64,000 bases of DNA from Streptomyces sp. DH-12 (GTDB lineage: Bacteria; Actinomycetota; Actinomycetes; Streptomycetales; Streptomycetaceae), in NCBI RefSeq assembly GCF_002899455.1, contig NZ_PPFB01000001.1:4502001-4566000 (forward strand), given 5' to 3'. Shown in pieces: positions 20,739 through 30,221 of this stretch; position 1 is the first letter of the stretch, and every line of letters begins with the position of its first letter. The position numbers were made by a program, and so were the translations under genes. The notes under the pieces were generated by a model, which had not been told where the DNA came from, did no database searches, and saw nothing but the letters and a program-made list of their open reading frames with translations.

Positions 20739-20761
20739 GGCGGCCGGCCCGGCGGACGGCG

Positions 20762-20800
20762 GGGCCGTCCGCGGCGCGCGAGACGCGTCGCGGACGGCCC
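20762..20800. terminator. Bidirectional hairpin between mfd and the small convergent gene
   Basis: GGGCCGTCCGC at 20762-20772 pairs with GCGGACGGCCC at 20790-20800. It lies between two converging stop codons and can serve both. Confidence 0.75.
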
Positions 20801-20817
20801 TGATGCGTACAGGGGCC

Positions 20818-21003
20818 CTACGGCCGGTCGGGGCGGTCGCGGTCCATGCCGAGGCGGCGTTCCGCCTGCTGCTGCCCGGTGTCGATGTGCTGCTCGTGCT
20901 TGCCGCCGGTCCTCTCGTTCAGCTTCTTCTCCGCGGCGTCCGAGGCCTTGTGCGCCTTCTCGCGCGCCGCCTTGCTGCCCTTGAACTTGTCGAGGATGCC
21001 CAT
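20818..21003 (-). CDS. Small antitoxin-like protein (MT0933/Rv0909 family)
   Basis: A 61-residue hydrophilic protein, MGILDKFKGSKAAREKAHKA and then DAAEKKLNERTGGKHEQHIDTGQQQAER. The pattern MGxxDKxK, KTGGKH and DxGQ matches the Rv0909-type antitoxin family, whose mycobacterial members sit beside a SRPBCC toxin. No toxin gene adjoins here, so a toxin-neutralising role is unproven; similar orphan copies are common in Streptomyces. ATG at 21003 has GGAAGGAG 6 bases upstream, which rules out the longer frame beginning at 21039. It converges on mfd. Confidence 0.75.
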   Translation of the reverse strand: MGILDKFKGSKAAREKAHKASDAAEKKLNERTGGKHEQHIDTGQQQAERRLGMDRDRPDRP

Positions 21004-21167
21004 GCGGAACTCCTTCCGAAATGGCTCGAATCCGACCATACGCGCGGATCGGACGGAGTGCCCACGGGGGTGGCGGACGGTCTGGACCGCTCGCTCGTTA
21101 CGGTGAGTTCCGGGATCGGACCGCCCCTGCCGGGGCAGGGGTACAGCAGACCGAGGGAGGGGGCGCG

Positions 21168-21947
21168 GTGACGAGAGATCCGGGACGGGGCGTCAGGGTG
21201 CGGCGTGCGGGAGGGGCCGCGGCCGTCGCGGTGGTCCTCCTCGCGGGATGCGAGTCCATACCGGAGGCGGACGTCCCCGCCGTCGGGAGCAGCGGAGCGG
21301 CGACGCCCGACGGGAAGGCGGTGAGCCCGCTGGACAACCCCGACGGCACCCGCCCCGGCCTCGCCCCCGTGCGCGACGCCCGGGACCGCGCCGAGGCCGC
21401 CGCCCTCATCGACAAGGTCGCCACCAAGGGCCGCGGCCCCAGGACCGGCTACGACCGCGACGAGTACGGCTACGCGTGGATGGACACGGCGGACGGAGTG
21501 CCGCTGGCCCGGAACGGCTGCGACACGCGGAACGACATCCTCCGGCGCGACGGCCGGGAACTGCGCTTCCGCTCCGGCTCCGACTGCGTCGTCGTCTCCC
21601 TGACACTGGCCGACCCCTACACCGGCAGGACCATCGAGTGGCGCAAGCAGCAGGCCGCCGAGGTGCAGATCGACCACGTCGTGCCGCTCTCCTACAGCTG
21701 GCAGATGGGCGCCTCCCGCTGGTCCGAGGCCAAGCGCCGGCAACTGGCCAACGACCCGCTCAACCTGATGCCGGTCGACGGCGGCGCCAACTCCGCCAAG
21801 AGCGACTCCGGGCCGGCCTCCTGGCTGCCGCCCAGCAGGGCCGTCCGCTGCGCCTACGCCGTCCGCTTCGCCCAGGTCGCGGTGAAGTACGAGATGCCGG
21901 TGACGTCGGCCGACAAGCGCGCGATGGCCGCGCAGTGCGGCGGCTGA
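21168..21947 (+). CDS. Secreted HNH-family nuclease lipoprotein
   Basis: A 259-residue protein whose N-terminus has Arg residues, a hydrophobic stretch (GGAAAVAVVLL) and the lipobox LLAGC at about residues 24-28, so it should be exported and lipid-anchored. The mature part ends with an HNH/DUF1524-type core: QIDHVVPLSYSW, then RRQLANDPLNLMPVDGGANS and AKSD, with DH as metal-binding and catalytic pair plus downstream Asn and Lys. Two Cys pairs may form disulfides. The likely role is nuclease activity outside the cell, for nutrition or competition. GTG at 21168 has GGAGGGGG upstream. Confidence 0.85.
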   Translation: MTRDPGRGVRVRRAGGAAAVAVVLLAGCESIPEADVPAVGSSGAATPDGKAVSPLDNPDGTRPGLAPVRDARDRAEAAALIDKVATKGRGPRTGYDRDEYGYAWMDTADGVPLARNGCDTRNDILRRDGRELRFRSGSDCVVVSLTLADPYTGRTIEWRKQQAAEVQIDHVVPLSYSWQMGASRWSEAKRRQLANDPLNLMPVDGGANSAKSDSGPASWLPPSRAVRCAYAVRFAQVAVKYEMPVTSADKRAMAAQCGG

Positions 21948-22133
21948 GCGCGCCGGCGGCCACCGTCCCCGGATCCTCCCGTGCGCGGCGGGCGTTGGCC
22001 GCGCGCCGCCGCTGACCCCGCGCGGGCCGTCGCGCCGGGGCGACACCGGCGGCCGGAGCCGTCCCCCTGTTGCGGAGGCCGTACGCTCTGTGACGCTGCG
22101 CACTGATGAGCGTATGAACGGGAGAGCACGCAC

Positions 22134-23852
<1,719 letters not shown>

Positions 23853-23950
23853 AGAGGAGGCAAAGTCGCGGGACGGGTCGCGGACGGCTCCCTCCTTCCC
23901 CTCGGAAGCGTGCTCACACGCTCATCCCACGTCCGAAGGAAAAAGGGAAC

Positions 23951-25291
23951 ATGAAGAAGTCCACCCTGGGCCGGGCCTGCCTGGCCGGCGGCATCACCGC
24001 ACTCGCGCTCGGCCTCGTCCCCTCCGCGGCGCACGCCGACGACGCGCCGGTGGAGCGCAAGACCCTGCCCGTCCTCGTGGAGTTCACCGACAGCTCCTTC
24101 CAGCACCCGGACAAGGTGGCGGAAGGCACCCCGGACACCTACTTCGGCGACCGCAAGGACTCGCTCGCCTCGTACTTCTCGGAGCTCTCGCGCGGCCGGT
24201 ACACCCTGGTGCCCGCGGTCGACGAGCAGTACATCGGCCCCGTCGAGCTGCCGATGAGCGCCGCCGGCTGCGACAACGGCCGGATCAACGAGCTGACCCG
24301 CGAGGCCCTGGCCGAAAAGGGGCTGACGATGGGTGAGGACTACGAGAGCCTGTCGATGGTCTTCCCGGCGCAGAAGACCGGCTGCGCCTGGGCCGGCCTC
24401 GCCACCGTCCCCGGTCCCTACACGTGGATCAACCTCTACGGCACCGCGAGCGGACTCGGCGTGCTCGGACACGAGTTCGGGCACAACATGGGCTGGGGCC
24501 ACCAGACCCGCTCCATGTGCACCGACGGCGACCTGGTCGACTGCGAGGTGAACGGCACCAGCGCCAAGTCGCTGATGGGCGGCGGAGGTCCCGGGGCGGG
24601 CGTCTCCGCGCCCGAGCTGATCCGCGCCGGATGGCTCACGGACGGCGAGGCCGTGAAGGTGACGGGGTCCGGCACCTTCACGCTGCGGTCGCTGCACGGC
24701 GAGGGCAGCGGCGTCCGCGCCCTGGACATCCCCATGGGCGAGGACCGCCTGGTCGTCGAGTACCGGCACGCGGCGGGCTCCTTCGACGACCGGATAGAAG
24801 GGGTGCACGCCTACCGGGTGCCCGAGGGCGACTACGGATCCTCCACGCTCATCGACCTCACCGAGGCCAACAAGACGGTCGGCAACGACGCCCCGGCCGA
24901 CGCCGACGCGGTCACCGCGCTGAAGGACACGGCCAGCAAGGTCTCCGTCGCCGTGGTGTCCTCCGGCGACGGCCAGGCGAAGGTGCGGGTGTCGCTCGAC
25001 GGCGAGGACCTCAGCACCGTCGTGGACGCCCCGGAGCCGAGCGCGGAGCCCGACCCGGCCCACACCGGTTCGGACACCAACGCGGGCGACGCCCCGCTGG
25101 ACGGCACGCAGCCGCAAGGGGGCGCCGAGGAGCCGGCGGCCGACGCCGACGCCGGAGCCGGCGCCGCCGACGAGAACCTCGCCGCAACGGGCGGCAGCTC
25201 CGCCACCCTGCCGGTGGCCCTCGGCGGTGCCGCCCTCGTGGCGGCCGGCGTGACCGGCCTCTTCCTGCTGCGCCGCCGCAGGAACGCCTGA
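23951..25291 (+). CDS. Cell-wall-anchored M6-type metalloprotease
   Basis: A 446-residue secreted protein with a Sec signal peptide ending in AHA near residue 29. The zinc site HEFGHNMGWGH gives His174, Glu175, His178 and His184, the HExxHxxGxxH form found in metzincin and M6 (immune-inhibitor A-like) peptidases. Four Cys residues around it may form disulfides. After an acidic, low-complexity stalk the C-terminus reads LAATGG (410-415), a hydrophobic helix and RRRRNA, which matches the LAxTG sorting signal of class E sortases. It is thus likely linked to peptidoglycan. ATG at 23951 has AAGGGA upstream. It follows the sigma-ricin gene by 98 bp and could be its target. Confidence 0.87.
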   Translation: MKKSTLGRACLAGGITALALGLVPSAAHADDAPVERKTLPVLVEFTDSSFQHPDKVAEGTPDTYFGDRKDSLASYFSELSRGRYTLVPAVDEQYIGPVELPMSAAGCDNGRINELTREALAEKGLTMGEDYESLSMVFPAQKTGCAWAGLATVPGPYTWINLYGTASGLGVLGHEFGHNMGWGHQTRSMCTDGDLVDCEVNGTSAKSLMGGGGPGAGVSAPELIRAGWLTDGEAVKVTGSGTFTLRSLHGEGSGVRALDIPMGEDRLVVEYRHAAGSFDDRIEGVHAYRVPEGDYGSSTLIDLTEANKTVGNDAPADADAVTALKDTASKVSVAVVSSGDGQAKVRVSLDGEDLSTVVDAPEPSAEPDPAHTGSDTNAGDAPLDGTQPQGGAEEPAADADAGAGAADENLAATGGSSATLPVALGGAALVAAGVTGLFLLRRRRNA

Positions 25292-25979
25292 CACCGGGGC
25301 GCGCACCCGGCACCGGCCCCGCCCGTGCGCCGAGCAGGTCCCTCCCGGGAAGGGCCTCCCGGCAAGCGGGCGCGCCGCTGCCGGGGCGCGGCAGGGAGTG
25401 AGGAACCGGTCGTCAGGGGACCGGACACTCCCTGCCGCGACTCCCTGATCCCACGATCAGGACACGTCCAGGCGCAGGAACGCCTCCGGCCGGCCCGACC
25501 GGCTGCCGGAGGCAGGACGGCCGGTGAGCCCGCCCTCCGCCCTCCGGCGGACACGGACGGCACGGGCCGACCGGCGTACGCGCGCGGACGGGCGGCCGGC
25601 CGCCCGTCCGGCCGCGCTGACGATGCGCACCGCCGGCCACCGCGAGGCCGGCAGCCACGCGTCCACCGCCCCCGGCTCGGCGTCCGCCGCCCCCGGCTCC
25701 CGCGTCCCGCACCGGACGAACAGCGGCGCTACGGCGGGCGGTTGCCCGCCCTCGACCCGTTCGTCCCCGACCGACGCCCCGGCCGGAGCCCGCGGGTCCG
25801 CCCGGACACCGCCCCGGCCCGCCCTCCGCGCCCCCGCGCGGGGGGAGTTCGCGCCGGTGCCCGGCGTGCTCCGGTACGACAACGGTTCGGTACATCACGG
25901 GAACGGTTGTGGCCGCGGACCTATACGCTCGGAGTCTCCACCGGAGTCCACACATCGGCTACACCCGTCCAGGAGCAGC
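25292..25979. other. 688-bp gap between protease and membrane-protein operon
   Basis: No convincing gene: open frames lack ribosome sites and look like shadows. The left part holds the long hairpin at 25387-25439. The right end has CTATACGCTC at 25921-25930, a plausible -10 region (TATACG or TACGCT) about 50 bp before the membrane-protein ATG, with no clear -35. Confidence 0.5.
25387..25439 (+). terminator. Long two-step hairpin after the protease gene
   Basis: CGCGGCAGGGAGTG at 25387-25400 pairs exactly with CACTCCCTGCCGCG at 25426-25439. Within the loop CCGGT (25406-25410) pairs with ACCGG (25420-25424). It lies about 95 bp beyond the protease stop codon. Confidence 0.7.
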
Positions 25980-26624
25980 ATGTACGGCCACGGCGCGCCG
26001 CCCACACCCAGCACGGGATCGGTCATCACGCAGCGCGTGCTGTACGCGGCCTCCGGGGTGCTGTGCTGCGGCATGCTGGCCTCCGTGCCGCTGTTCCGGA
26101 TCGCGGTGCGGCGCGGGCGGGTCTTCGACTGGATAGCGGCCTGGGCGAGCATTCCGCTGATCATCGTCTGCGTCGTCCTGATCGGCTCCGTCCCGGAGGA
26201 GGACTGGCGGAGCGACGCGGGCCTCGGCGTCCTCCTCCTCCTGGGCGCCTGCGCCTCCGCCCACTACCTGATCGTGGACATCCGGCTGCCGCGCCGGCCG
26301 GGTCCCTACGGCGGCCCGGTGCCGCCGTCGCCGCACGCCACCACGGTGCACGCCCCCTACGGCTACCCGCAGCCGGCCTCGCCGTACGCGTCCACGGCCG
26401 TGCCGCAGCCGCCGCACACCCCCCTCGCCGGCCCCGTGCCGCCCGCCGCCGTGCCGGCCGTCCCCGTGCCTCCCGCCCCCGTGCCCCCGCAGGCGCAGCC
26501 GCCGCAGCGGCCCGCGCCCGCCCGGATCGACCAGGTGCGCGCCGAGCTCGACGAGCTGAGCGACTACCTGCGCCGGCAGGACGGACAGCAGCGGCGGCCG
26601 GGCGACCACGAAGGCGGACGGTGA
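25980..26624 (+). CDS. Integral membrane protein with proline-rich tail, partner of the kinase
   Basis: A 214-residue protein of unknown function. Three hydrophobic segments lie at about residues 17-40, 50-70 and 80-95 (VLYAASGVLCCGMLASVPLF, AWASIPLIIVCVVLIG, LGVLLLLGACASAHYLIV). The cytoplasmic tail is Pro/Val/Ala-rich and ends with a charged helix (RIDQVRAELDELSDYLRRQ). CAGGAGCAGC places a ribosome site just before ATG 25980. Its stop overlaps the kinase start in GTGA, so the two are translationally coupled; the tail may be a kinase ligand or substrate, which is inference. Confidence 0.75.
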   Translation: MYGHGAPPTPSTGSVITQRVLYAASGVLCCGMLASVPLFRIAVRRGRVFDWIAAWASIPLIIVCVVLIGSVPEEDWRSDAGLGVLLLLGACASAHYLIVDIRLPRRPGPYGGPVPPSPHATTVHAPYGYPQPASPYASTAVPQPPHTPLAGPVPPAAVPAVPVPPAPVPPQAQPPQRPAPARIDQVRAELDELSDYLRRQDGQQRRPGDHEGGR

Positions 26625-28159
26625 GCGTGACGGCGGGACGAGTCGTCGCCGGCCGCTACGAACTGTCCACGCTCATCGGCCAGGGCGGCATGGGACAGGT
26701 CTGGACGGCCTACGACAAGCGGCTGGACCGGCGCGTGGCCGTGAAGCTGCTGCGCCCCGACAAGGTGGCCGGCCAGGAGGCCGACGAACTGCGCCGCCGC
26801 TTCGTGCGCGAGTGCCGGGTGACCGCCCAGGTCGACCACCCCGGCCTGGTCACCGTGCACGACGCGGGCAGCGAGGGCGAGGAACTGTTCCTCGTCATGC
26901 AGTACGTCGACGGCGCCGACCTCGGCGACCACCTCGCCGAGCACGACCCCTACCCGTGGCAGTGGGCGGTCGCGGTCGCCGCGCAGCTGTGCGCGGTGCT
27001 CAGCGCCGTGCACGCGGTGCCGATCGTGCACCGCGACCTCAAGCCGCGCAACGTGATGGTGAGGCAGGACGGCACGCTCACCGTGCTGGACCTCGGCGTC
27101 GCCTCCGTGATGGACGCCGACACCACCCGCCTGACGCACACCGGCACCCCCATCGGCTCGCCCGCCTACATGGCGCCCGAGCAGGCGATGGGCGGCGCGG
27201 TCGGCCCGTACACGGACCTGTACGCGCTCGGCGTGCTGATGCACGAACTGCTCAGCGGGGACGTGCCGTTCTCCGGTTCCACGGCGCTCGGGGTGCTGCA
27301 CCGGCACCTGTACGAGCCGCCGGTGCCGGTGCGCCGGCTGCGCCCCGAGGTGCCCGAGGCACTGGAGGCCCTGGTGCTGCGGCTGCTCGCCAAGGACCCG
27401 CAGCACCGCCCGGACTCCGCGCAGGAGGTCTACGAACACCTGTCGCTGCTGCTGCCCGCCCGGGGCACGCCCACCGGCGCCCCGCTGGACCCGACCCGGC
27501 CCTTCCTGCGCCCGCACGCCCCCTGGCCGGACCGGGCCAGGACGCCGGCGCCGCAGCCCGCGCCCGCCGCGCCGCCCGCGCCGGCTGCGGAGAAGGCCGA
27601 CGTGGCCGCCGCCGTCGACGAGGTGAAGCGGCTGCTCGGCGAGGGCCGCATCACCCAGGCCGTCGACATCCTCGGCTCCATCCTCCCGGTCGCCGCCGAG
27701 CAGCACGGCGAGCACTCCCCGGTCGTGCGCACCCTGCGCAAGCAGTACGCGGCCACGCTGCTCGACGACGGGCAGTACCGGCGGGCCCTGCCCGAGCTGC
27801 GCCGCCTCGCCGACGAGCGCGCGGCCGAGGCGGGACAGGCCGACCCGCAGTCGCTGCGCCACCGCTACGAGGCCGCCCAGTGCCTGGAGCAGCTCGGCGA
27901 CCCGGTGGCCGCCCTCGCCGAGTACCGGGCGCTGCTGCCGTACTACGAGAACCGGTACGTGGCCGCCGGGGACATGCAGCAGGCCCACGACGTGCGCCGC
28001 CGCATCGGCCACCTGCTGCTCGCCCTCGGGGACCGCCCCGCCGCGCACGACACGCTGGCGCGGCTGCTGCACGACGTGGAGCGCGTCCAGGGGCCGGGTC
28101 ACCCGCTCGCCGCGGACATCCGGCGGACCCTCCAGTGGCTGGGACAGGTGCGCGGCTAG
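26621..28159 (+). CDS. Serine/threonine protein kinase with C-terminal TPR-like region
   Basis: A 512-residue Hanks-type kinase. Residues about 10-275 hold the kinase fold: Gly loop LIGQGGMGQVW, VAVKLL lysine, catalytic loop HRDLKPRNVMV, and APE-type segment YMAPEQ. The metal-binding DFG is DLG (VLDLGVASV), a tolerated variant. A Pro/Ala linker follows and residues about 325-512 form helical repeats with TPR character (EVKRLLGEGRITQAVDIL, YRRALPELRRLADERAAE). There is no membrane segment or PASTA domain, so localisation may depend on the membrane protein encoded just upstream. GTG at 26621 gives the GTGA overlap; GTG at 26627 is possible. Confidence 0.9.
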   Translation: MSVTAGRVVAGRYELSTLIGQGGMGQVWTAYDKRLDRRVAVKLLRPDKVAGQEADELRRRFVRECRVTAQVDHPGLVTVHDAGSEGEELFLVMQYVDGADLGDHLAEHDPYPWQWAVAVAAQLCAVLSAVHAVPIVHRDLKPRNVMVRQDGTLTVLDLGVASVMDADTTRLTHTGTPIGSPAYMAPEQAMGGAVGPYTDLYALGVLMHELLSGDVPFSGSTALGVLHRHLYEPPVPVRRLRPEVPEALEALVLRLLAKDPQHRPDSAQEVYEHLSLLLPARGTPTGAPLDPTRPFLRPHAPWPDRARTPAPQPAPAAPPAPAAEKADVAAAVDEVKRLLGEGRITQAVDILGSILPVAAEQHGEHSPVVRTLRKQYAATLLDDGQYRRALPELRRLADERAAEAGQADPQSLRHRYEAAQCLEQLGDPVAALAEYRALLPYYENRYVAAGDMQQAHDVRRRIGHLLLALGDRPAAHDTLARLLHDVERVQGPGHPLAADIRRTLQWLGQVRG

Positions 28160-28307
28160 CGCGGCCGGACCCGGCGAAGGGGAGACGGCGGGCGCGGCGG
28201 TGCCCGAAGTCGCCGTGAATCGTTGGTCGAATGGGTTGGCCAGAGCTTGGCCGATGCCTACCATCGATCACCGCAAGACTTTGTGCACCGCCGCACAAGC
28301 TCTCCTC

Positions 28308-28321
28308 AGGAGGTTTCCTTG
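28308..28321 (+). promoter_or_regulatory. Ribosome site fixing a TTG start
   Basis: A perfect AGGAGG at 28308-28313 is followed after 5 bases by TTG at 28319. The encoded LHRRRRTAF begins an ideal lipoprotein signal, while the longer frame from 28223 places 32 untypical residues in front of it. Confidence 0.85.
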
Positions 28322-28969
28322 CACCGCCGCCGTCGCACCGCGTTCCTCCTCACCGCCGCGATCGCCGCGGCGGCGCCCCTGCTCACCGCCTGCGGAAACG
28401 ACGCGCACCCCGGTGCGGCGGCCGTGGTCGGCGGGGAGCGGATCACCGTGTCGCAACTGGAGAACCGCGTCGACGAGGTGCGGTCCGCCCAGCGGGCCGC
28501 CGTCCCGGACGAGGCGCAGTACCAGCAGGCCATCGCGCGCACCGGCGGCCTGACCCGCGACACCCTGCACAGCATGGTGCTGGACAAGGTGCTGGAGCGC
28601 GCCGCGCGCGACGCCGGGGTGACCGTCTCGGACCGCGAGGTGCAGCGGACGCGGGCCGAGTTCGAGCAGCAGGCCGGCGGCGCGAAGGCGCTGGAGGCCG
28701 CCTGGCTCCAGCAGTACGGCGTCCCGCCGCAGCGCCTCGACGAGAACCTCCGCGTCCAGGTGACGGCGCAGAAGCTCGCCCAGAAGCTCGGCACCGACAC
28801 CAGCCGTCCCGAGTTCTGGAAGGCGCTGTCCGACGCGAGCGAGGAGCTCGGGGTCGACCTCAACCCGCGCTACGGCGAGTGGGACGCGGAGAAGAGCAGC
28901 CGGGTGGACGCGAAGACGCCGTGGGTGAAGGACGTCACCGCCGCGGACGGGCCGCCGCTGGGCCTGTGA
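28319..28969 (+). CDS. SurA-like chaperone lipoprotein
   Basis: A 216-residue exported lipoprotein. The N-terminus has four Arg, the hydrophobic stretch FLLTAAIAAAAPL and the lipobox LLTAC at about residues 19-23. The mature part matches the SurA N-terminal chaperone fold: VVGGERITVSQLENRVDEV, the helical DTLHSMVLDKVLERAARDAGV and VSDREVQ. No peptidyl-prolyl isomerase (parvulin) domain follows, so the protein is probably a holdase or a cell-wall protein folding factor. It uses a TTG start with an excellent ribosome site. mazG follows after 19 bp and may be transcribed separately. Confidence 0.88.
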   Translation: MHRRRRTAFLLTAAIAAAAPLLTACGNDAHPGAAAVVGGERITVSQLENRVDEVRSAQRAAVPDEAQYQQAIARTGGLTRDTLHSMVLDKVLERAARDAGVTVSDREVQRTRAEFEQQAGGAKALEAAWLQQYGVPPQRLDENLRVQVTAQKLAQKLGTDTSRPEFWKALSDASEELGVDLNPRYGEWDAEKSSRVDAKTPWVKDVTAADGPPLGL

Positions 28970-28976
28970 CGTGGGC

Positions 28977-28982
28977 TAGTTT
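28977..28982 (+). promoter_or_regulatory. -10 box for a leaderless mazG mRNA
   Basis: TAGTTT ends exactly 6 bp before the GTG at 28989, the spacing expected when transcription starts at the initiation codon. GAAGGG between them could instead serve as a very close ribosome site. No -35 element is evident. Confidence 0.4.
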
Positions 28983-28988
28983 CGAAGG

Positions 28989-29981
28989 GTGAACGCAACC
29001 AGCCCCGCACCGACCCCCGAGGCCGCCGCCGGCCGTGTCGTCCTGCTCACCACCAGCCACCGGGTCGCGCCCGGACTGCTGTCCTGGCCCGCCTGGCAGA
29101 TCCTGCACGCGGCCGACCGGGTGCTGTGCGCGGACGGCGCCCATCCGCAGCTGCCGTACCTGCGGGAGGCGGGGATATCCGTCGAGGAGGCCGCGCCCAC
29201 CGCCGAGGAGGTCGTCGACGCCTGCGCCGGCGGACGCACCGTGGTCGTCGTCGCGACCGGCGAGGGCGAGCCCGCGCTCACCGACGGACTGGCGCGGCTG
29301 GCCGGCGGCGGGCGGGTGCGGATGCCCGAGCTGGAGCTGCTGCCCGCCTCCTACGACCTGCCGGGCGCCCGCCTGCTCGACCTGGTGCAGGTCATGGACC
29401 GCATCCGTGCGGAGTGCCCCTGGTCCTCCCGGCAGACCCACAAGGGCCTCGCCAAGTACGGCATCGAGGAGGCGTACGAGCTCGTCGAGGCCATCGAGGA
29501 CGGCGACCGGGAGGAACTGCGCGAGGAGCTGGGGGACGTGCTGCTCCAGGTCGTCTTCCACGCGCGGATCGCCGAGGAGCACCCGGACGAGCCGTTCTCC
29601 GTCGACGACGTGGCGGGCGGCATCGTCGCCAAGCTCGTCCACCGGCATCCGCACGTCTTCGGGGAGGAGACGGCGCGGACGCCGGAGGAGGTCAAGGCGC
29701 ACTGGATGCGGACGAAGGCGGAGGAGAAGCGGCGGGAGTCCGTCACGGACGGGGTGCCGGTGGGGCAGCCGGCCCTCGCCCTCGCCGCCAAGCTGGCGGG
29801 CCGGGCCCGCGGGGCGGGCCTCTCCGTTCCTCTTCCCTCCGCGGAAGGGATCGGGTACGAGCTGCTGGCGCTGGCGGCGCGGGCGGAGGCGGAGGGTGTG
29901 GACGCGGAGGCGGCCCTCCGGGCCGCCGCCCGGGCCTACCGGGATGCGATCCGCGCCGCGGAGAAGGTCACGGGCGTCTGA
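28989..29981 (+). CDS. mazG: MazG-family nucleoside triphosphate pyrophosphohydrolase
   Basis: MazG hydrolyses (d)NTPs to monophosphates and helps remove damaged nucleotides. The 330-residue protein has an N-terminal half resembling the truncated tetrapyrrole-methylase domain of YabN-type MazG proteins (VVLLTTSHRVAPGLLSWPAW), then the catalytic MazG domain: LLDLVQVMDRIRAECPW, the metal-binding EEAYELVEAIEDGD and EELREELGDVLLQVVFHA (the ExxE and ExxD metal ligands), and a second HPHVFG/MazG-like half. GTG at 28989 is supported by the TAGTTT box and by the short gap after the SurA-like gene. Confidence 0.9.
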   Translation: MNATSPAPTPEAAAGRVVLLTTSHRVAPGLLSWPAWQILHAADRVLCADGAHPQLPYLREAGISVEEAAPTAEEVVDACAGGRTVVVVATGEGEPALTDGLARLAGGGRVRMPELELLPASYDLPGARLLDLVQVMDRIRAECPWSSRQTHKGLAKYGIEEAYELVEAIEDGDREELREELGDVLLQVVFHARIAEEHPDEPFSVDDVAGGIVAKLVHRHPHVFGEETARTPEEVKAHWMRTKAEEKRRESVTDGVPVGQPALALAAKLAGRARGAGLSVPLPSAEGIGYELLALAARAEAEGVDAEAALRAAARAYRDAIRAAEKVTGV

Positions 29982-29992
29982 CCTCCCCGTCT

Positions 29993-30009
29993 CGGGGGCT
30001 TTGCCCCCG
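29993..30009 (+). terminator. Hairpin after mazG, part of an intergenic repeat
   Basis: CGGGGGC at 29993-29999 pairs with GCCCCCG at 30003-30009 around TTT, 12 bp after the mazG stop. This short hairpin commonly heads a Streptomyces intergenic repeat. Confidence 0.65.
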
Positions 30010-30018
30010 GACCCCATG

Positions 30019-30134
30019 CGCGCGGTTCCCCGCGCTCCTGTAGGCGTACTGGTCCCCAGTCCTTCAAGAGGAGAGCCCGAGCCCTCGCGGACGCGCGGGG
30101 GCAGCGTCCCTCCAGGGGCGCGGGGAACTGCGCG
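30019..30134. repeat. Streptomyces-type intergenic inverted repeat
   Basis: The arm CGCGCGGTTCCCCGCGCTCC near 30019-30038 is matched by an almost exact inverted copy, AGGGGCGCGGGGAACTGCGC, at 30114-30133, with about 75 bp between. From memory, this GCGCAGTTCCCCGCGCCCCT unit recurs between genes across many Streptomyces genomes. The RNA could form a long hairpin separating mazG from the P450 gene. Confidence 0.65.
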
Positions 30135-30209
30135 AACCACCCCCACGCACCCGTACCTGCCCTGCGCGCCGGCCACCCCGTCCCCGCTGCCGCCGCCGCG
30201 GGCCCCCGT

Positions 30210-30215
30210 TAGGGT
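30210..30215 (+). promoter_or_regulatory. -10 box for a leaderless P450 mRNA
   Basis: TAGGGT ends 6 bp before the ATG at 30222, and no ribosome site is present in the CGCCCC between them. Leaderless initiation is the simplest reading. Confidence 0.45.
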
Positions 30216-30221
30216 CGCCCC

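Noticed and set aside
21021..21167. Longer start for the HNH lipoprotein at 21021
   Set aside because: It would put 49 residues before the signal peptide, and the GTG at 21168 has a strong ribosome site.
25325..26620. A 5' extension of the kinase frame by 432 codons
   Set aside because: It overlaps the membrane-protein gene in another frame and the extra residues are Arg/Pro-rich; the GTG at 26621 coupled to the upstream stop is better.
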